A stretch of DNA of 64,000 nucleotides from Apostichopus japonicus (lineage: Eukaryota; Echinodermata; Holothuroidea; Aspidochirotida; Stichopodidae), in contig NC_092569.1 in NCBI RefSeq assembly GCF_037975245.1, forward strand, positions 4,920,501 to 4,984,500. The letters run 5' to 3'. Position numbers and translations under genes: made by a program. This document shows, piece after piece, positions 14,701 to 30,300 of this stretch (within the stretch, counting starts at the first letter, position 1; the number at the start of each line of letters is the position of its first letter). Below the pieces are notes generated by a model. The model was not told the origin of the DNA, ran no database searches, and saw only the letters and a list, made by a program, of their open reading frames with translations.

Positions 14701-17700
14701 GAATTGAAAAATGCTGACTGTGATTCTACCTCGTGCAATTGCTACTTGTCTTATTACCACTGCCATCATCTATATTTTATGATTTCTGAATATTTATTTA
14801 TTCCCACTCTAGATGATGTGATATTGTGATATCTAACCAGGTGTTTTCTCATTGATTGATCTTTAATCAACACTTGATATTTCCATGTATTATTCCCAGT
14901 TCCTATTTTTTCCTGTTTCTCTTTTAAGATCGAGACCCCTGTCAGAGCTCTCCCTGTAACAATGGTGCTACCTGTATCAACATAGCTGATCAGTATGAGT
15001 GTGTCTGCTCAGAATACTACCAAGGACAAAGATGTGATACCTGTGAGTGTCTGTTATAAGTGTTTTCACATGACAAGTCCCTTCTTACATTATACTAATC
15101 ACATTTTACTTATTACTTTTATACAGTAAATCTTTGTCACTACCTTCTTCTTCATTTCTTTCCCCTTCAGGTAAAAGTTCCCTTTTCCATATTTTCCTCA
15201 AACAAGAGATGAAAAAAAAAATAATTAAAGTGGTTTACCGATGGAGTAGCATTTACACTACTCAAAAGGAAACATATTTTTTGCTAATATTGAGATAGGT
15301 AGAACTTTATGACAATAAATTATAAAACTTGTGTACTTTGGGGAGTTGGTATAGTGGCTTAGTGCCTAATTGTGGTCGGATATTTCAACATAACAGATGA
15401 ACTATGTGCTATTTCTAATCTTATGACCATAAAATGATATATTTCTAATATCTCCATCTAATGGAATTAGTAACGTCCATGGCATTGTGGCGCCGGGATA
15501 GCAAGGTGCAAAAGTTTAATGTGGTTGCACAATTTATGCTGTTAACCCTGTTCTATACCAATTCATAATAGTATGTATGGTACCTTACAGAAGGTACAAA
15601 TGTTACTAACAGGCTACTTTGTAATCTGAATAAATATTACATTATGCATTACACAATTATGAGGGGGGGGCTGAGATGTGTGGGGGTATACACCCCCTTT
15701 TTCACCTTACACAAAAAATTTAGAGCCCCTATACCTAATTTTAGACCTAATCATTATTCCTTAATATTGCTCAGAATGCACTATTTCACATTTAAGGTTT
15801 TAACTTTTATTCTGGGGGACGGACCCCCACACTCCCCCTTCCCCCCTACATGTAAGACTACTTCAATGACCTCAGGGTCACACCCCTCAAAATCCTGCAT
15901 TCATCCCTGGTCTTAATATTGTCTTCATGCAAATCCCAAATGGTGTGAACATTTCTTGTACCTGGCGTAACTGCAACTGGTCAATAATATTTTCTCATTC
16001 ATCTGTTTCCTTCTTCTAGTAATCAACCCATGTGGAAGTAACCCGTGTCTTTATGGAGGGACCTGTCTCAGGTTAGGTAACTCCTTCTCCTGTGTTTGTA
16101 CCCTCGGCTATGAGGGAGGTTTTTGTCAGCTTGGTGAGTTGCATTTCGATATCATAAAAAAAAGGTACCTAATTTCATTGATCAGTCATTTCGTTTCCTA
16201 TTAACTCTGTTCCTTTTTTACTTAAACCTATTTAATAAATTTATTTTTGATATCTTTGTTCAGATGTGCCAGATAGACAAATAATAGCTTCAAAAACAAC
16301 AGCAATGGAAATAATAATATTAATACTTTTATGATGATAATAATAATAAGAAGAAGAATAAGAATAAGAAGAATTATTCTATCATTATGATGTGATTTAT
16401 TTAATTAAGATCTTTAAATTTATGTACATATTCCTATATATTATCACCTTGGTATCCCAAAAGAATGTTCATATATGAGCTTTAGATATTATCTTTCTAA
16501 TCATTAAATATATGTGTATAATTTCATCCTGTCTTTTCATTAATTGTGTGAATAACCTCTATTTATGCGATAACATTTAGACATCAGGTAAAAAGGGCAA
16601 GAAAAGGCTAAAAACAAAAATTCACAATAATAAGTTTAATTTATTTAGCAACTTTTTTTGGTAATTCTTTGTCGGTAATAGCTTGTATATGTTATTGTGG
16701 TATTGCCCTTAATGACTCTTTTTCTTGTACATGTGTTCAACATCAGAAATCATTAAATATATGTATATATCTTTATCATGTCTTTTCATTAGTTGTGTCA
16801 ATGATCTCTTAATTATGCGATAACATTTAGACATCAAATTAAAAGGGCAAGAAAAAGCTTAAAAAAATAAATTAAAAAAAATTAACAATGATAGTTTGAA
16901 TTTATATTTGCCTTTTGATGACTCTTCTTTCTTCTTGTACATTCCACGTCAGAAATCAACCCATGTCAAAGTTCCCCCTGCCAGAATGGTGCCACCTGTT
17001 TGAGGGCAGCAGACAGCTATGAGTACTTTTGCCTATGTCCTCAATTCTTCGACGGAGTTCATTGCGAAGAAGGTAAAAGAGAAAGGAAAGAAGCAAATTA
17101 TCCGATTATGAACAGTGCAAATTATGTCTTATTGTTTAATTTCATGTCCATTTATGTCCATTTTTTGTGTTTATTTTCCTCTTTTTGTTTATTTCTTGTT
17201 CAGTTAGTAGCACACAAGACATGTCTATAGAATTTTTACAGGGGAACTTTTTTTTCTTCATCTCATCTACTCATATTATCTAGAATTTCTGTAAAACTAT
17301 TTCTATATTTGGGAGTACGTTTCTCTTTGGTTTTTATTTCAACAGCTCCTCTCTGAGAGGCAACTTAGGATTCTCCCAGGGTCACTTTTTTTTTCTTTTG
17401 GGGGGGGGGGGCTGTACTGGTAAAGAAGCTCTGTCTGTTTGTGTAAAATCTCGTTTCGGTACCATGGGCATGCTAAGTCGGGTCGGCCTAGTGTTTATAC
17501 CTGGCTATAAATGTAACGTTGGTCTACAGGTTAAGCGTTAATATTGTTTAACTAAAATGCAGGCTTTCTTGATGTGTATTAGCCATGTGCTGTGACACTG
17601 AGCCAACTATATATTTTGTGCAAACTGTTTGAAAATGCCTTTTTACCTTTATTTTTCAGAGCTTCATCCTTGTGACAGTTCTCCCTGTCAAAATGGGGCT

Positions 17701-18261
17701 ACTTGTTTGAGTTCAACGGATGGCCTCAGCTTTTATTGTCAATGTACAGGCATTTATCAAGGAACACAGTGTGAACAAGGTAACTATGTAGTTACTATAG
17801 AAACAAACAAAAAATGATCATATTTTGTGTAGTGAAAAGTTAAAAAAGTACCATGAAGGGTATTTGTCATATTTGAAAAATTTTCTATCAAGTATTCCTT
17901 GAGTAGGATTGTGACAATAAAACTGCTGCCATGAAAACCAACAAAGACTTATGACTACCCTGATTCATTCAATATTTCAGTGAACTCCTGTTGACCTCTG
18001 ACCCTTTGCCTCAACCTGTCTGCCAATGTCTGGTGGAATTCTTCTTTCAAATATAAACATCATTTTGGCAGTCTGATGAAAGAAGGTGGTTTTATTTAAC
18101 CACCAACATGATACAACTCTAGTTTATGCTTCTCATGATTCACTCTTCCTTCATGAGCCTGAACACTATTAAAGTACCTTTCTCAACCCCCACCCCCCTC
18201 ATATATATTTGTATATGTATCTATATATATATATATACACGTATCTATATATATATATATT

Positions 18262-18338
<77 letters not shown>

Positions 18339-21300
18339 ATATACATATATATATAGATATATATCTCTTTACATATATATAATTGAAATCATAATGAGTT
18401 GGAAAATCAAGAACGGTGAAAAAACTTCCAGCCTCCAACAGGATTCGAACCCGGGCCTCCCGCCTTATATGTGGACACCCTAACCACTAGGCTATGGATG
18501 CTGATTGTATGTCCAGAGGTCCTATATGTTCTCTATACATATATATATATTTATTTGGTGATCTGTCAAATTACTCGATGATATTGCAGCTATTTTCCTA
18601 CTTTGATCCGTTCTACAAAGGTTACATAGGTTTTGACATTCATGGAATCAACAGACCTTTCCATATTCTTTCTTTCCTTATTTGTTAAATTAATGACCTT
18701 CTCATCCTTGGTTTTCCTTGCTTACAGAAATCAACCCCTGTGACAACGTTCCTTGTCGGAATTCAGGGATCTGCTTGAGAGTATCTGCCATCGAGTATGT
18801 GTGTAGTTGTCAGCCTCCATTCACAGGATCCAACTGCCAAGCTTGTAAGTCAGTTTGACCTCAACTAGTTTACTAGTCTAGTCTAGTCTTTGTCTGAATT
18901 CAGGGATCTGCTTAAGAGTATCTGCCATAGAGTATGTGTGTAGTTGTCAGCCTCCATTCACAGGATCCAACTGCCAAGCTTGTAAGTCAGTTCGACCCCA
19001 ACTAGTACTCAGTCTAGTCAGGACGGGCCCAGTTTTTCTGTGCCGTAAAAATGGACGAATTGGTGGCCAGATCGGGTGAAAAACACCAAATAATTTTTTT
19101 TTTTTATGATAGTAGACCCTGTGTGTGGGTATGACTTGTGTTGGGTTTGCTATTTGCAACTCATAGCAGAACCATTATGGATTAAAATGTGCCAGAAATT
19201 GCTTTTACCAGTGCATTTGGCCTGTATGCAACCTTGTATTGGAATTGGACTGAATTACATGAAATGGTTGAAATCAGTGTTCTTTGGGAGATTTAATAAT
19301 ATTCAGCTACTTTCTTGTTTAAATTGTTAGGCCATTAAAAACTCCCTAAATACCGTGTAGAGCTGTTTGGGCGAACCTTCCATTTTCCTCTGGCCAAGGC
19401 AAAACACCCAAATCTGTCATGTTTGGCTTCTTAAAACACCAAACAGGCGAGCCAGTTATAGGTTCAAATTTGAATTGCACCAGGTTTTTCTTATTTTTTG
19501 TATATTCTATTGTAATGTAGCTTAAATCTTGTTTCTCAGCATGTTACTCAGCATTCTTTCCATCTTTCAGTCGATCTCTGTGCTCTACAACCTTGCCAGA
19601 ACGGTGCTACTTGCTTCAGTGAGAATCTAACCTTGACCTGCATCTGTCCTGATTATTATGAGGGACAATTCTGTGAGATTTGTAAGTAATGATTTGAATA
19701 TCTTGATTGAGTATTGCTTTCAACTCCACAGTTATTGTTCATGGCATGTTTAAAATTACAAACAGGGGAACAGAAGGTTCAGTTGGGCAGGGGGGGGAGG
19801 GGGGGAGATTTGTAAGTAATGATTTGAATATTTGATTGAGTATTGCCTTCAACCCCACAGTTCTTGTTTATGACATGTTCAAAATTGCAAACAGGTTAGG
19901 GCAACAGAAGTTACAATCGGAGGGGGTGGGGGAGGGATGTACAAACTTTAAATGGATCCAAAGTAAAGGTAAATGGTATTTTAAAAAAAATTTCTTTTTT
20001 CTTGTTCCCCATATTTAACAGTTTCTCCAACCACTGTTGCTGCAACCACTCTCTTGGTTCCAACCACGGTTTCGGTTCCGACCACCTTACCTGGAGCGAC
20101 GACAGAGATTTCTGCATCGGCTTGTTTGAGCGACCCATGTAGAAACCGTGCACCGTGCTTGGAAACTGAAAACCGATATTTCTGTATCTGTTTGCCTGGT
20201 TTCTCTGGAGTCCAGTGTGAGATTGGTATGGTTGAGTTTTATATCTTCAATAACTATTTTTGTAATCATCATCATCATCAACATTACAATCTACAAATGG
20301 ATGTATTTTCATAGCTCATCTGTTAACTGATAAATTTAACTGATTAATTAATTGATTAATTTTCACTTCAGTACCATAGCTGCACTTATTCACATTATGT
20401 TGTACATTGCACTTATCCATGCAGTTCTGTGTTTTTGGTTAATGTGGCTTACATCAAACATCTGTATATTAACTCTTTGACTAAATGTGTCACACATTCA
20501 ATTCATTATTAATGTAATTTATTCCATATTCATTCATACATATTCATACATTGGCATTCATTAGGTTCAACTGATCCATGTGACAGCAATCCTTGTCAGA
20601 ATCAAGCTCCCTGTGTTACTAGTGATGATACTTATTTGTGTTTGTGTACTGAAGGGTTCTCAGGTACACAGTGTGAAATAGGTAGGTGGAAGCCTTTCTC
20701 ATTAACATCTTTAATACATATTTTGTTAACAATCCATAAATGCATATTCATGTTTCAGTTCATTTGATAATTTGATTTACATCAAACATCTGTACATTAC
20801 AATGTGTAACACATTCAATTCCTTTTGATGTAATTCATTCCATATTCATTTCATACATATTCATAAATTGGCATTCATTAGGTTCAACTGATCCATGTGA
20901 CAGCAATCCTTGTCAGAATCAAGCTCCCTGTGTTACTAGTGATGATACTTATTTGTGTCTGTGTACTGAAGGGTTCTCAGGTACACAGTGTGAAATAGGT
21001 AGGTGGAACCCTTTCTCCTTAACATCTTTAATACATTTTTTTTTTCATAATCCATAAATGCATATTCATGTTTTGGTTCATTTGGTAATTTGGTCTACAT
21101 CAAAGTTGCAAACATCTGTATATTGACTCTATTTACTAAATGTGTCACACATTCAATTCATTTTAATATAATTTATTCCATATTCATTTCATACATATTC
21201 ATACATTGGCATTCATTAGGTTCAACTGATCCATGTGACAGCAATCCTTGTCAGAATCAAGCTCCCTGTGTTACTAGTGATGATACTTATTTGTGTCTGT

Positions 21301-24300
21301 GTACTGAAGGGTTCTCAGGTACACACTGTGAAATAGGTAGGTGGCAGAAATTCTGTCAAATAATATCTTTCACACTTTCCTACATGAAACTTCAGAAATT
21401 TATATTCTGTACTTACTTTGCAATGTTCCACTCACGTAGTTTGTCTCTAACTTGAATTCAACAGCAAGTAGTATAGCTATGTGCTCCTCATAGCAAACTG
21501 ATGCATATTCATATCATATTGCTCATGTATATTCATACTTTTTTTCCTGTTTTTTCCTTATCCTTGTGGGTCAAGGAAATGATCCCCTGCACCGACAATT
21601 TGCTGCAAAATGGAGGATTTGCTAAAATTTATGTAAAATATTTTTTCAAAAGGTTCTTTTGTGCTAATTGCATTGTAATGTTAGATTTCAGAATTCTTAC
21701 ATTCCCTCATATATCGGTGACAATATTGATGTCTTAAGATCTTTTAATAAATCAGAAACACCTCACAACTTTGTGTGGATGAATGTTCTCCATGAGGTTG
21801 TGAATATTTATAAGTTGATGCATTAATAAAACTCATTGAATTTGTTCCTTCTACTGACTTCCACCTAATCGTTTTCTTATTAAGTCTTTGTTAATTAGGT
21901 CATGCTAATCACTGTCAGAACCATTAAAACTAATTATAAATATTTTATTCTCCACAGCACCTAATCCTTGTCTGAGCAACCCATGTCTTCTTGGTTCAAC
22001 GTGTAATAACTTTGTAACAACGTTCACCTGTGATTGTCTGGAGGGATTCGCCGGAGACAGATGCCAAACCGGTAAGCCAAGAACATTTGTAGCAAACATT
22101 GAAGAATACTACTTTACGAGGAATATATGATATAAGGTTTCCCATATCGACTGCTGTGTTACAAATTGAGGGCAAGTCCTGGTAGTAGCACAGTTATGCT
22201 TCCATTTGTGTTCTCTGTTGATATTAATTTTCTCTGAAGGGTATTGTTTATACCATGGAATCATTCACAACATTCCTTTATTGTATCAAATGTATCACAA
22301 AAATGTGTCAAACTCTTGTATGAAACATGATCAAGGTTTGGAGGTTTGTATCTGACAAGTTCCCCCCAACTGGCTAGTGGATGATGGACTCTCAGAAGTT
22401 TGTAATTGTGATTAAAAAATTGACGTTGTTAAACAACAAGTTACATCTTAATATAAACAGATAAGGATATTATATTCACCTCCCATTCATGTTATGGTCA
22501 ATCCTGAGCTGGTATGGTCATTGTGGTCAGTGTATGGTCAATGTATGGTCAATGTATGGTCAATGTATGGTCAATGTATGGTCAATGTATGGTCAATGTA
22601 TGGTCAATGTATGGTCAATGTATGGTCAATGTATGGTCAATGTATGGTCAATGTATGGTCAGTGTGTTACATGTAGCTTGTAATTAGTCTAGCATCGCAT
22701 AGTGTAATAAATATTACATGAATATTCATTGGCTTGAATTCTGATGTCATACGTACTGTCTATTAGGTCATTACATGCGCTCCTTCCCTTTGTTATATAT
22801 ATGTATTTTTTCATTTCTGGTTATCTGCTGCTGTAAAGCATCGACTATCGTTATTAAAATAGACTTTAATAATATCTGGAAACCATACATTTTTTTTTGT
22901 CATAAGATCTGAAGCTATCAACTTGTTTCATCTTTACAGTTACACCATGTGCTAGTAACCCTTGTCAGAATGGAGCCACCTGTCTGACAGCAGAAGATCA
23001 CAGCTCTTACAGATGTTTATGTCCGAGTCCACAGTTCATCGGCTCCAGGTGTGAAATTGGTAAGATCATGCAAATAGCGAGCAGGGATATTATTGAAGTG
23101 AATGATGCTTAGGAAAAATACTTGAAAAGTTGTATATATGAAGCAAACCCTAGCAGGAATCTGAAAAGAAGGAACGACCGTTTAAAATGTTTCCCCCAGG
23201 AGTCAAGAATAGCGAGACCTAGGTTATGTTTGCCATGTACCCTGCTGAAATTCATATTTTTGGGCAATTTTTCCATCGTCCATTCTTGACCATTTGAAGA
23301 ATTGGTCTATAGATTACTAGAAAATTTGAAAATTGAAATAATATAGATTCACAATGATGGACTAAAAACTTCAGTAGCTCAAGTTATGACCAATTCATCC
23401 GAGCATTTACGATGTTTTACAACTTGCCTAGTCTTTGTGTCCAATTTTTTTCCTGTATGCTTCCTTTAACCTGTTTTACCTAATTATACTTCCTAATATT
23501 AGAAGAAAGAACTGCAGAAGGAAAGTAAAGTAGGGTAATGGCCTACTCAAGTAACACAAAGTGTGTTACGTGGCATACCTTTTCCTATGTCTTTGGCTTT
23601 ATGCCTGAGCTCATGTGATAAAGTTTTCTCATGTAGATCATAAGCATGACGCTCCAAAGCTTAACGAGAGTTACGTATTCTGTTCCCATGATTCCAAATC
23701 ATAATTCTATGTGATTTCCAGGATGTCGAAACCTCAAAGCACATTTTTTTTGTCCTCATCCTAAACTAAGAGCACTAACTCAATGGATCCTTTTTGACAC
23801 TACTCCTAGAACAGTTGTCAGTGTCTCCTTCATCCTACAGTTTGTGAATGTCATTAGCAATATGCTAATTTTCTTGAATACTAAATGAGGACTGAAAACT
23901 AAATAAAATTTCATGAAAGGATCGGTACAGTTGACTGTGTTTTCTTACTCAATTTTCACTTTTTCTCTAAAATTTCCCTTTCGTTATTCCAGAGTTGGAC
24001 CCATGTGTCAGCGACCCTTGTCAAAATTTGGGCATCTGTGTCAACTTTTACACCTTCTACCAGTGTTTGTGTCCGACGGGCTACTCGGGAAACGAATGTC
24101 AATTTGGTAAAGTAAATCCGTGTTTTTAGAGGCAATAATGATAAGAAACGGAAGAGGGAACAAGTTTAACAGACAGACTTGGATATTTGCAACAAGTCGA
24201 TTAATCACTATCATCTTCATATTGATACCGTGAGGTGGTGCAAAGATGTCACAACTAGTCTGCCCCTGTTGAAGCAAACTGCATCAGAGCTTTTTACCTA

Positions 24301-27300
24301 TAAACTCAACTGCTGTGTAGAATCACGCTAGACAGTGCAGTTAGAATGATTGATATGTGCCCAACTGGAGATTCCTTCACCTTCAGTTAAAATTCCTTCA
24401 GTAAATTCCTTTAGTAAATTCCTTTAGTATAAAAAAATGCATATCTATAGACATGGAAGAATTTTCTTGAATGTTGTCTTTGCTCTATATTAATATTTTT
24501 TTAATATTCTTTAATTTTTGTAAGGAGCTTTTAAGTCAAGCTATATGTTGAAAATTGTAAATTTAATTTTCTTTTGATAATGGTGACTATCATTTACAAC
24601 TAACTGGATCTTGCTTGTAATCTGTTTGTTTTCACAATATGTTAGCAAATTATAAACAGAAATCTGATGAAATATTGTAAAGAATGAGATCTAAATCAGT
24701 GAGATCTAAATCAATGTGATCTAAATCTAAATCAGGAATACAAGTCCTGTGCTCAATCAGCAGAGTTATTCCAGGCGTTCTTCCCTTCTTCTTGTTAAAG
24801 CTGAAAATACTGATCTTTTTGAAAATAATTGTCAGATTTAAAAATTGAGACTTGAATATCATGTGTCAGATTTTTAGATCTTAAAAATATACCTTGTAAT
24901 ATTTATGCAGTTGAATAAACTCTTTAAGAAACATGAAATAAATGTGTTGCTCGTGGGTCTCTCTTAATTTATTTGACCTTTTTGTCTTTTTCCACCTTCC
25001 AGATCCCTGTGCTGATAACCTCTGTGTCAATGAAGCCAATTGTTTTGTGGTGGGCAGTTCGTATCTCTGCGAGTGTCTCGATGGTTGGCAGGGAGCATTC
25101 TGTAATGTCGGTCAGTAACAATCTCTTTGAATAAGTTTTTTAATATTAGAATTTTCTAGACAGACAAAAATGACTCTAACGAACAGAAAAGAAAAAAAGC
25201 TTTAACAACAAATGAACAATGCAATGGCCTCAACTGCATTTGATGTAGTAAAAATCTGCTAGGAAAAGATACTTTCTTATCACAATGTTCTGAGAGTGTT
25301 AAAGGGTAACCAAGTGATTGTTTTCTTACCCTCAGCTCAAGATCCGTGCATCAGTTCACCCTGTCTGAATCAAGCCACCTGCTTAAATACCGGTAATACC
25401 TACCTCTGTCAGTGTGCGTCAGGATACCTGGGTGCTCATTGCGAGATCAGTAAGTACAAAGTCTATCGTTGGCTCTGATTGGCCGTCAAGCAGTCATGTG
25501 ATCGATCATTCCTGACAAATCTGTGTTATATTTAACAACGTATTGAAGACCTTATTAGCATGGATAAAATCCCAAGTAAACACACTTTGGGAGGGTGTAT
25601 AGATGGTGTACTTTTGCTAGGTAAAAAAGAAAAGAATTGCTTTGAATTTGAACTTCACCTTACCATTAAGAAGACCATTTTACACTTGTGGATTACTCCT
25701 GGCTGGATCAGACACCTGTCCTACTTAGATCTTCGCTCAAACCTAAAGAAACCTCTCAGATGCTTGGTGTCATTGCCTTTCATCAGCTTAAACATGACAT
25801 TAGTTGGCCTCACTAGTTATGTAGTGTACTTACTTACGATGTGGTAAAAGATATGTAAAGAACAATTTAACATTAGTGGCTATTAAATATATGTAGCAGT
25901 GCTGTTGACGAGTGAATAAAGGCGGTGGCATTTGGAATGAGGCTTAGCAATCGGGAGGTTCGGGGTTCGATTCCAGGCCCGGTCATAGTAAGGCAGGTGT
26001 TTCATACAAGAGCAATCTATGGTTTTCTCATCAGTAATGACTTTCTTAAATGAAACAAATTTGAGTTAAAATGTTGAATTGGCAGTCATTCGACGTTTAA
26101 GTTGTAATCCATAAGCCCTTGTGGGTTTCTCCCACATTTGTGGTCACTTAAGCGTCGTAAAAAGAACTGCCGATCATTATTAAATAAATTTTGAATGTAT
26201 CTTTCAATGTTATAAACAAGCAGTCACTTTTATTGTCTTTTTTGATTTTCCAAACAGCTCTGGAGCCTTGTGACAGCAAGCCCTGTCTGAATGGTGGTAG
26301 CTGTTACATCAACCCAGGATCTTTCTCCTACATCTGCATCTGTCCCGAAGGTTACCAGGGTAACCAGTGTCAAACAGGTAAGAAAGCCTTCCGATTAACA
26401 GGCAACTGATTACAACCAACTGACTAACTGAAAAAGTTAAAGGATGAAATATCTAATCTCTTGGCAAAAAGGAGGAATTTAAACAGCATGTGTTCCTTGA
26501 TGTAGTAAAAAATGGTTGTAGCGTAATTTGCATCCACATGCATGGCACCATACTGTAATGATATTGTTACGTTGCGTACTAGAATATACTCACACAATAT
26601 ACTCATTTGCCTCAAGACCTTAACCCATTTCCCCTGGCATGCATTGCAGTCAGTTGATTTGTTCATCACATTTAAGGTTATAATGTGTTTTTTTCACCCT
26701 CTCTTGCTGTTATCTAGAGAGCAATCCATGCTCGTCAATGCCTTGTTTGAATGGAGCTACCTGCTTCAGGCTGTCCCGGCTTGATTTCACATGTCAGTGC
26801 CGATCAGAATTTGCTGGTGACTTCTGCGAGCAAGGTAAAAAGAGAGTGAATTTAGTTAGTTGCATACACTTAAGATATCTAAAGTTTTCATAAGGTTTAT
26901 ATGTAATGGGTTATATTTGTTGTCTTAAATCTCTCATATACTAAATTCATCTAGACAGAAAATATGTTCATGATTCGCTTTTGAAAATCTCTTTGGATTT
27001 ATGTACACAATTTGAAAATAACTAAGGTTGTCAATTGTCACTTTGTGGCCGTGATTCTGAGCCTAGCCAATGCCTAGTGTGTTAATTTATTTTGGGTGCT
27101 GTAATATTGTTATGTATTAAGGTCTAGTAAAGAAAACACAGCCAGTTACATTAAGTCTGATCAGAGATGAAAGTTTTATAAAGGTCCTTGTGGAAACTTT
27201 GTTGGAATCCATGTGGCAAGTTGTTCATTTCATTAAAATATTGGCTATTCAGGAATTATATGAAATATATAAAAAAGAAAGAAAAGTACATGAAACGTCA

Positions 27301-30300
27301 GTAAACTATATGTTAAATAAAATGCTATAAAAAAAAAATTAAGCAAATTTCTCTTTTTAGATGTGTATAATCTTAAATGATTTCTTCATTTTGTAGAGGC
27401 AGACCCCTGTACGATTGACGTATGCCAAAATGGTGGTATTTGTGTAAGACAAGGACCTTTGTCATTCACCTGTATCTGTCTAGAAGGCTTTGAAGGAATA
27501 ACATGTGGAATAGGTGGGTTATGATTGTGATTTTATTTGACATAAATATGGAATAATGAAATTAAACAGTCTGAATGTTGTTTCTGGTGAAGTTTACCGA
27601 ACAAAAATGTAGCCCCAGGCTAAGTGACTCCCATCCACCTTCTCATACCTCCCCCTTCCTATACCCCCTCTCCATACCTCCCCATCCCCATACCTCCCCC
27701 TCCCCATACCTCCCCCTCTCCATACCTCCCCGTCCCCATACCTCCCTGTAACCTCTCTTACTCCCCTTCTCAGAGAAGTGTATATACCCAAGTATTTAGG
27801 TATTTAGCCCTAATGTTGGAGTTGATTATTCAGTCAATGGACTTTTCTTAATGGTATACACTGTTGGACTACACTGTAAAAGAAAACCCTGAAAGGGGAC
27901 AAATAATTTTAAGGATAATTCTCACTTGAGAAGAGCTGAGTACCTTCTGAATAGTTTATTTCACATGCATGCATACTATGAAATGTTCTCATTTCTTCTA
28001 CGCTGCGTTACATTTTAAATATCTCCTCTCTTTCAGAGATCAACCCATGTGATGCTGATCCCTGTTTGAATGGTGGAGTGTGTCTTCCTTTAGGTGGTCG
28101 CAGCTTCTTCTGTGACTGTCCCGACGAATGGACTGGAGAAACATGTCAGACTGGTGAGGAGTGCAGATAGAACTTTTGGTTAAATGTCTTAAAATATAAG
28201 TGAAAAGAACTCCTACAGTCCCTTTCCCATTGGATTTGACCATCGGCTGTATTGTCTACGAGGTATCTTGGCTTGCCTTAGCAAAGGAATGGGTTAAATA
28301 AGGATTGTTCGCAATTTAGGGTCAATTAGCACAGTTTGCAATGCTCAGGACTTCCTTAGTTAGGGAGATAACTAACTGGAATGTCTGTGATATCATCTTG
28401 TAAATGCTCACCTGCAGTCAAGGTATCGATCTGATCTTAAAGGATGTGAAGCCTCGCGCAAAAAGAAACGTCTAATGCTGGTAATCTGACCTAGTTTCGA
28501 ATGAGGTGTAACAGAAGTGTTAGACACCACCATCGATCCCAGAAAATACACACACACAGCTTGGTACCGTCGGTAATTAGACACTAGTGTACAGTCAGTA
28601 CATACAGCTGCGGTAATACCCACAGCACAGTGTACAAATGATACAGTGATGGACATCTCAGGTCCAGCTATAGATAACAAGGTATCATGATTTATTACTG
28701 TCTGCATTTTGGCGCGACAAGCAGAAAACTTCACTTTCAAGCAACGGAAAGTTAACTTTTTCAGAGCGCGGCACATGGTTTTGGGGGAGACTTCAATGCC
28801 TTTAAGACCTCTTACATGAAAGAATTTTATCGTCCTCTTTACACGTGTATGAAAATGGGAAAAGAAGTCAATTCTCCTGACTCCTTTATTGCCGTAATGA
28901 TGTCATTCAGTCTGCTGTTGCCAGATGCCATAACGAAATCACTGGAAACTTTACGCATAAATGTGTTCGCCAGAAAGCGTCGGACAGGTTCAGGAAGTCT
29001 TGAAAACAAATTTACTGAAAGGTACTAATACCTTGAATTGATAGAGATGATGTTCACAGATTAATCTTCTTTTTTTGGTTTTTCTTCAGAGGACCTTGGT
29101 GCGTGTGTGTCCAGCCCTTGTCAGAACGGTGCTCCCTGCATACCCACCAGCATCGGCTATCAGTGCGTCTGCCCCGATGGGTTTATCGGTGCTGACTGTG
29201 ACATTGGTGAGTGTTTCTGATCTGGCATAGCTCATTTTTATAACACAGGGAATATTTACGGATCATCATATTCAGGGATCATCATGTTCAGGGTATGCAT
29301 ATTCATGGGATCAACATATCTAGGAAAAAGGATAAGCCTATCAAGGGATCATTTATCAGGGCATTTCAGAGGTCATGGCGTAGGGTACTTCAAATGTTTG
29401 TAAATGTAAAGTAAATCTTCTCCAAGTATACCCACACAGTATGCAAATGAAGTTCTGGAATCCAAGTGTTTCGCATTTTCTCATTTTTTGTATGAAATTC
29501 ACTTTTCTTGCAGTACTACCCGAGGACCATTGCGAGTCAGCACCGTGTCAAAATAGCGGAAGTTGTTCGAACCAAGGAAACGGGTACAAATGCACATGCC
29601 CAGAGACACACTATGGATATAGTTGTGAAACAGGTAAACAAATTAAAAGCAGTGGAGAGTAAAATGACATCACTCATCTAAAACACCACTTCATCATATT
29701 CATGAAAGGCCACTCCATAATGTAATAGCTTGAAGTATTTCCAACATTTCGTCAACATTCGATCTACATAAGTCATTGTGGTGATTATCATGAGATGTGA
29801 TTTCATCTACACACCTTTATTTTTGAAGTAACATTCCCTGCATATCCTAGTTGTTAGCTATCTATGTGCCAAGACTCTCATTACTTTTGTATAGTTAAAT
29901 TCTCATTAGCAAACCATCGAGCTATCACTCCTGTAAAAGAGACTGCATGGCTGTCTTCTGTCCTCGAATCACTTTTCTTGTTTTGTTCTGGTTTTATCTT
30001 TCATTCTAACTAATTCATTTCCATCATCATCATCTTCTTTCTCTCGCCATCAGAAAACACTCTCGGCGGAGTGATGGAGATACCATCTTCGGGTTCCATC
30101 GTGGTAGAGTCTCCGGGGTACCCTCGGTCCTACCCTAATAATTCATTCACCAAATGGACCATCACCGCCGGGTCGCCGAACGTCCGCCTTCGCGGTGCAG
30201 TCCAAGATCTCCAGACCGATTCCATCGGTGACTACCTGGAGATCTTTGATGGAAACGTGACCGAAGTCACCCGCCGAAGACGGAGACGCAGGAGACAGAG

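Noticed and set aside
28408-28776. Minus-strand 122-codon ORF
   Set aside because: It covers a MITE, and the homologous copy at 45524 does not keep the frame open.
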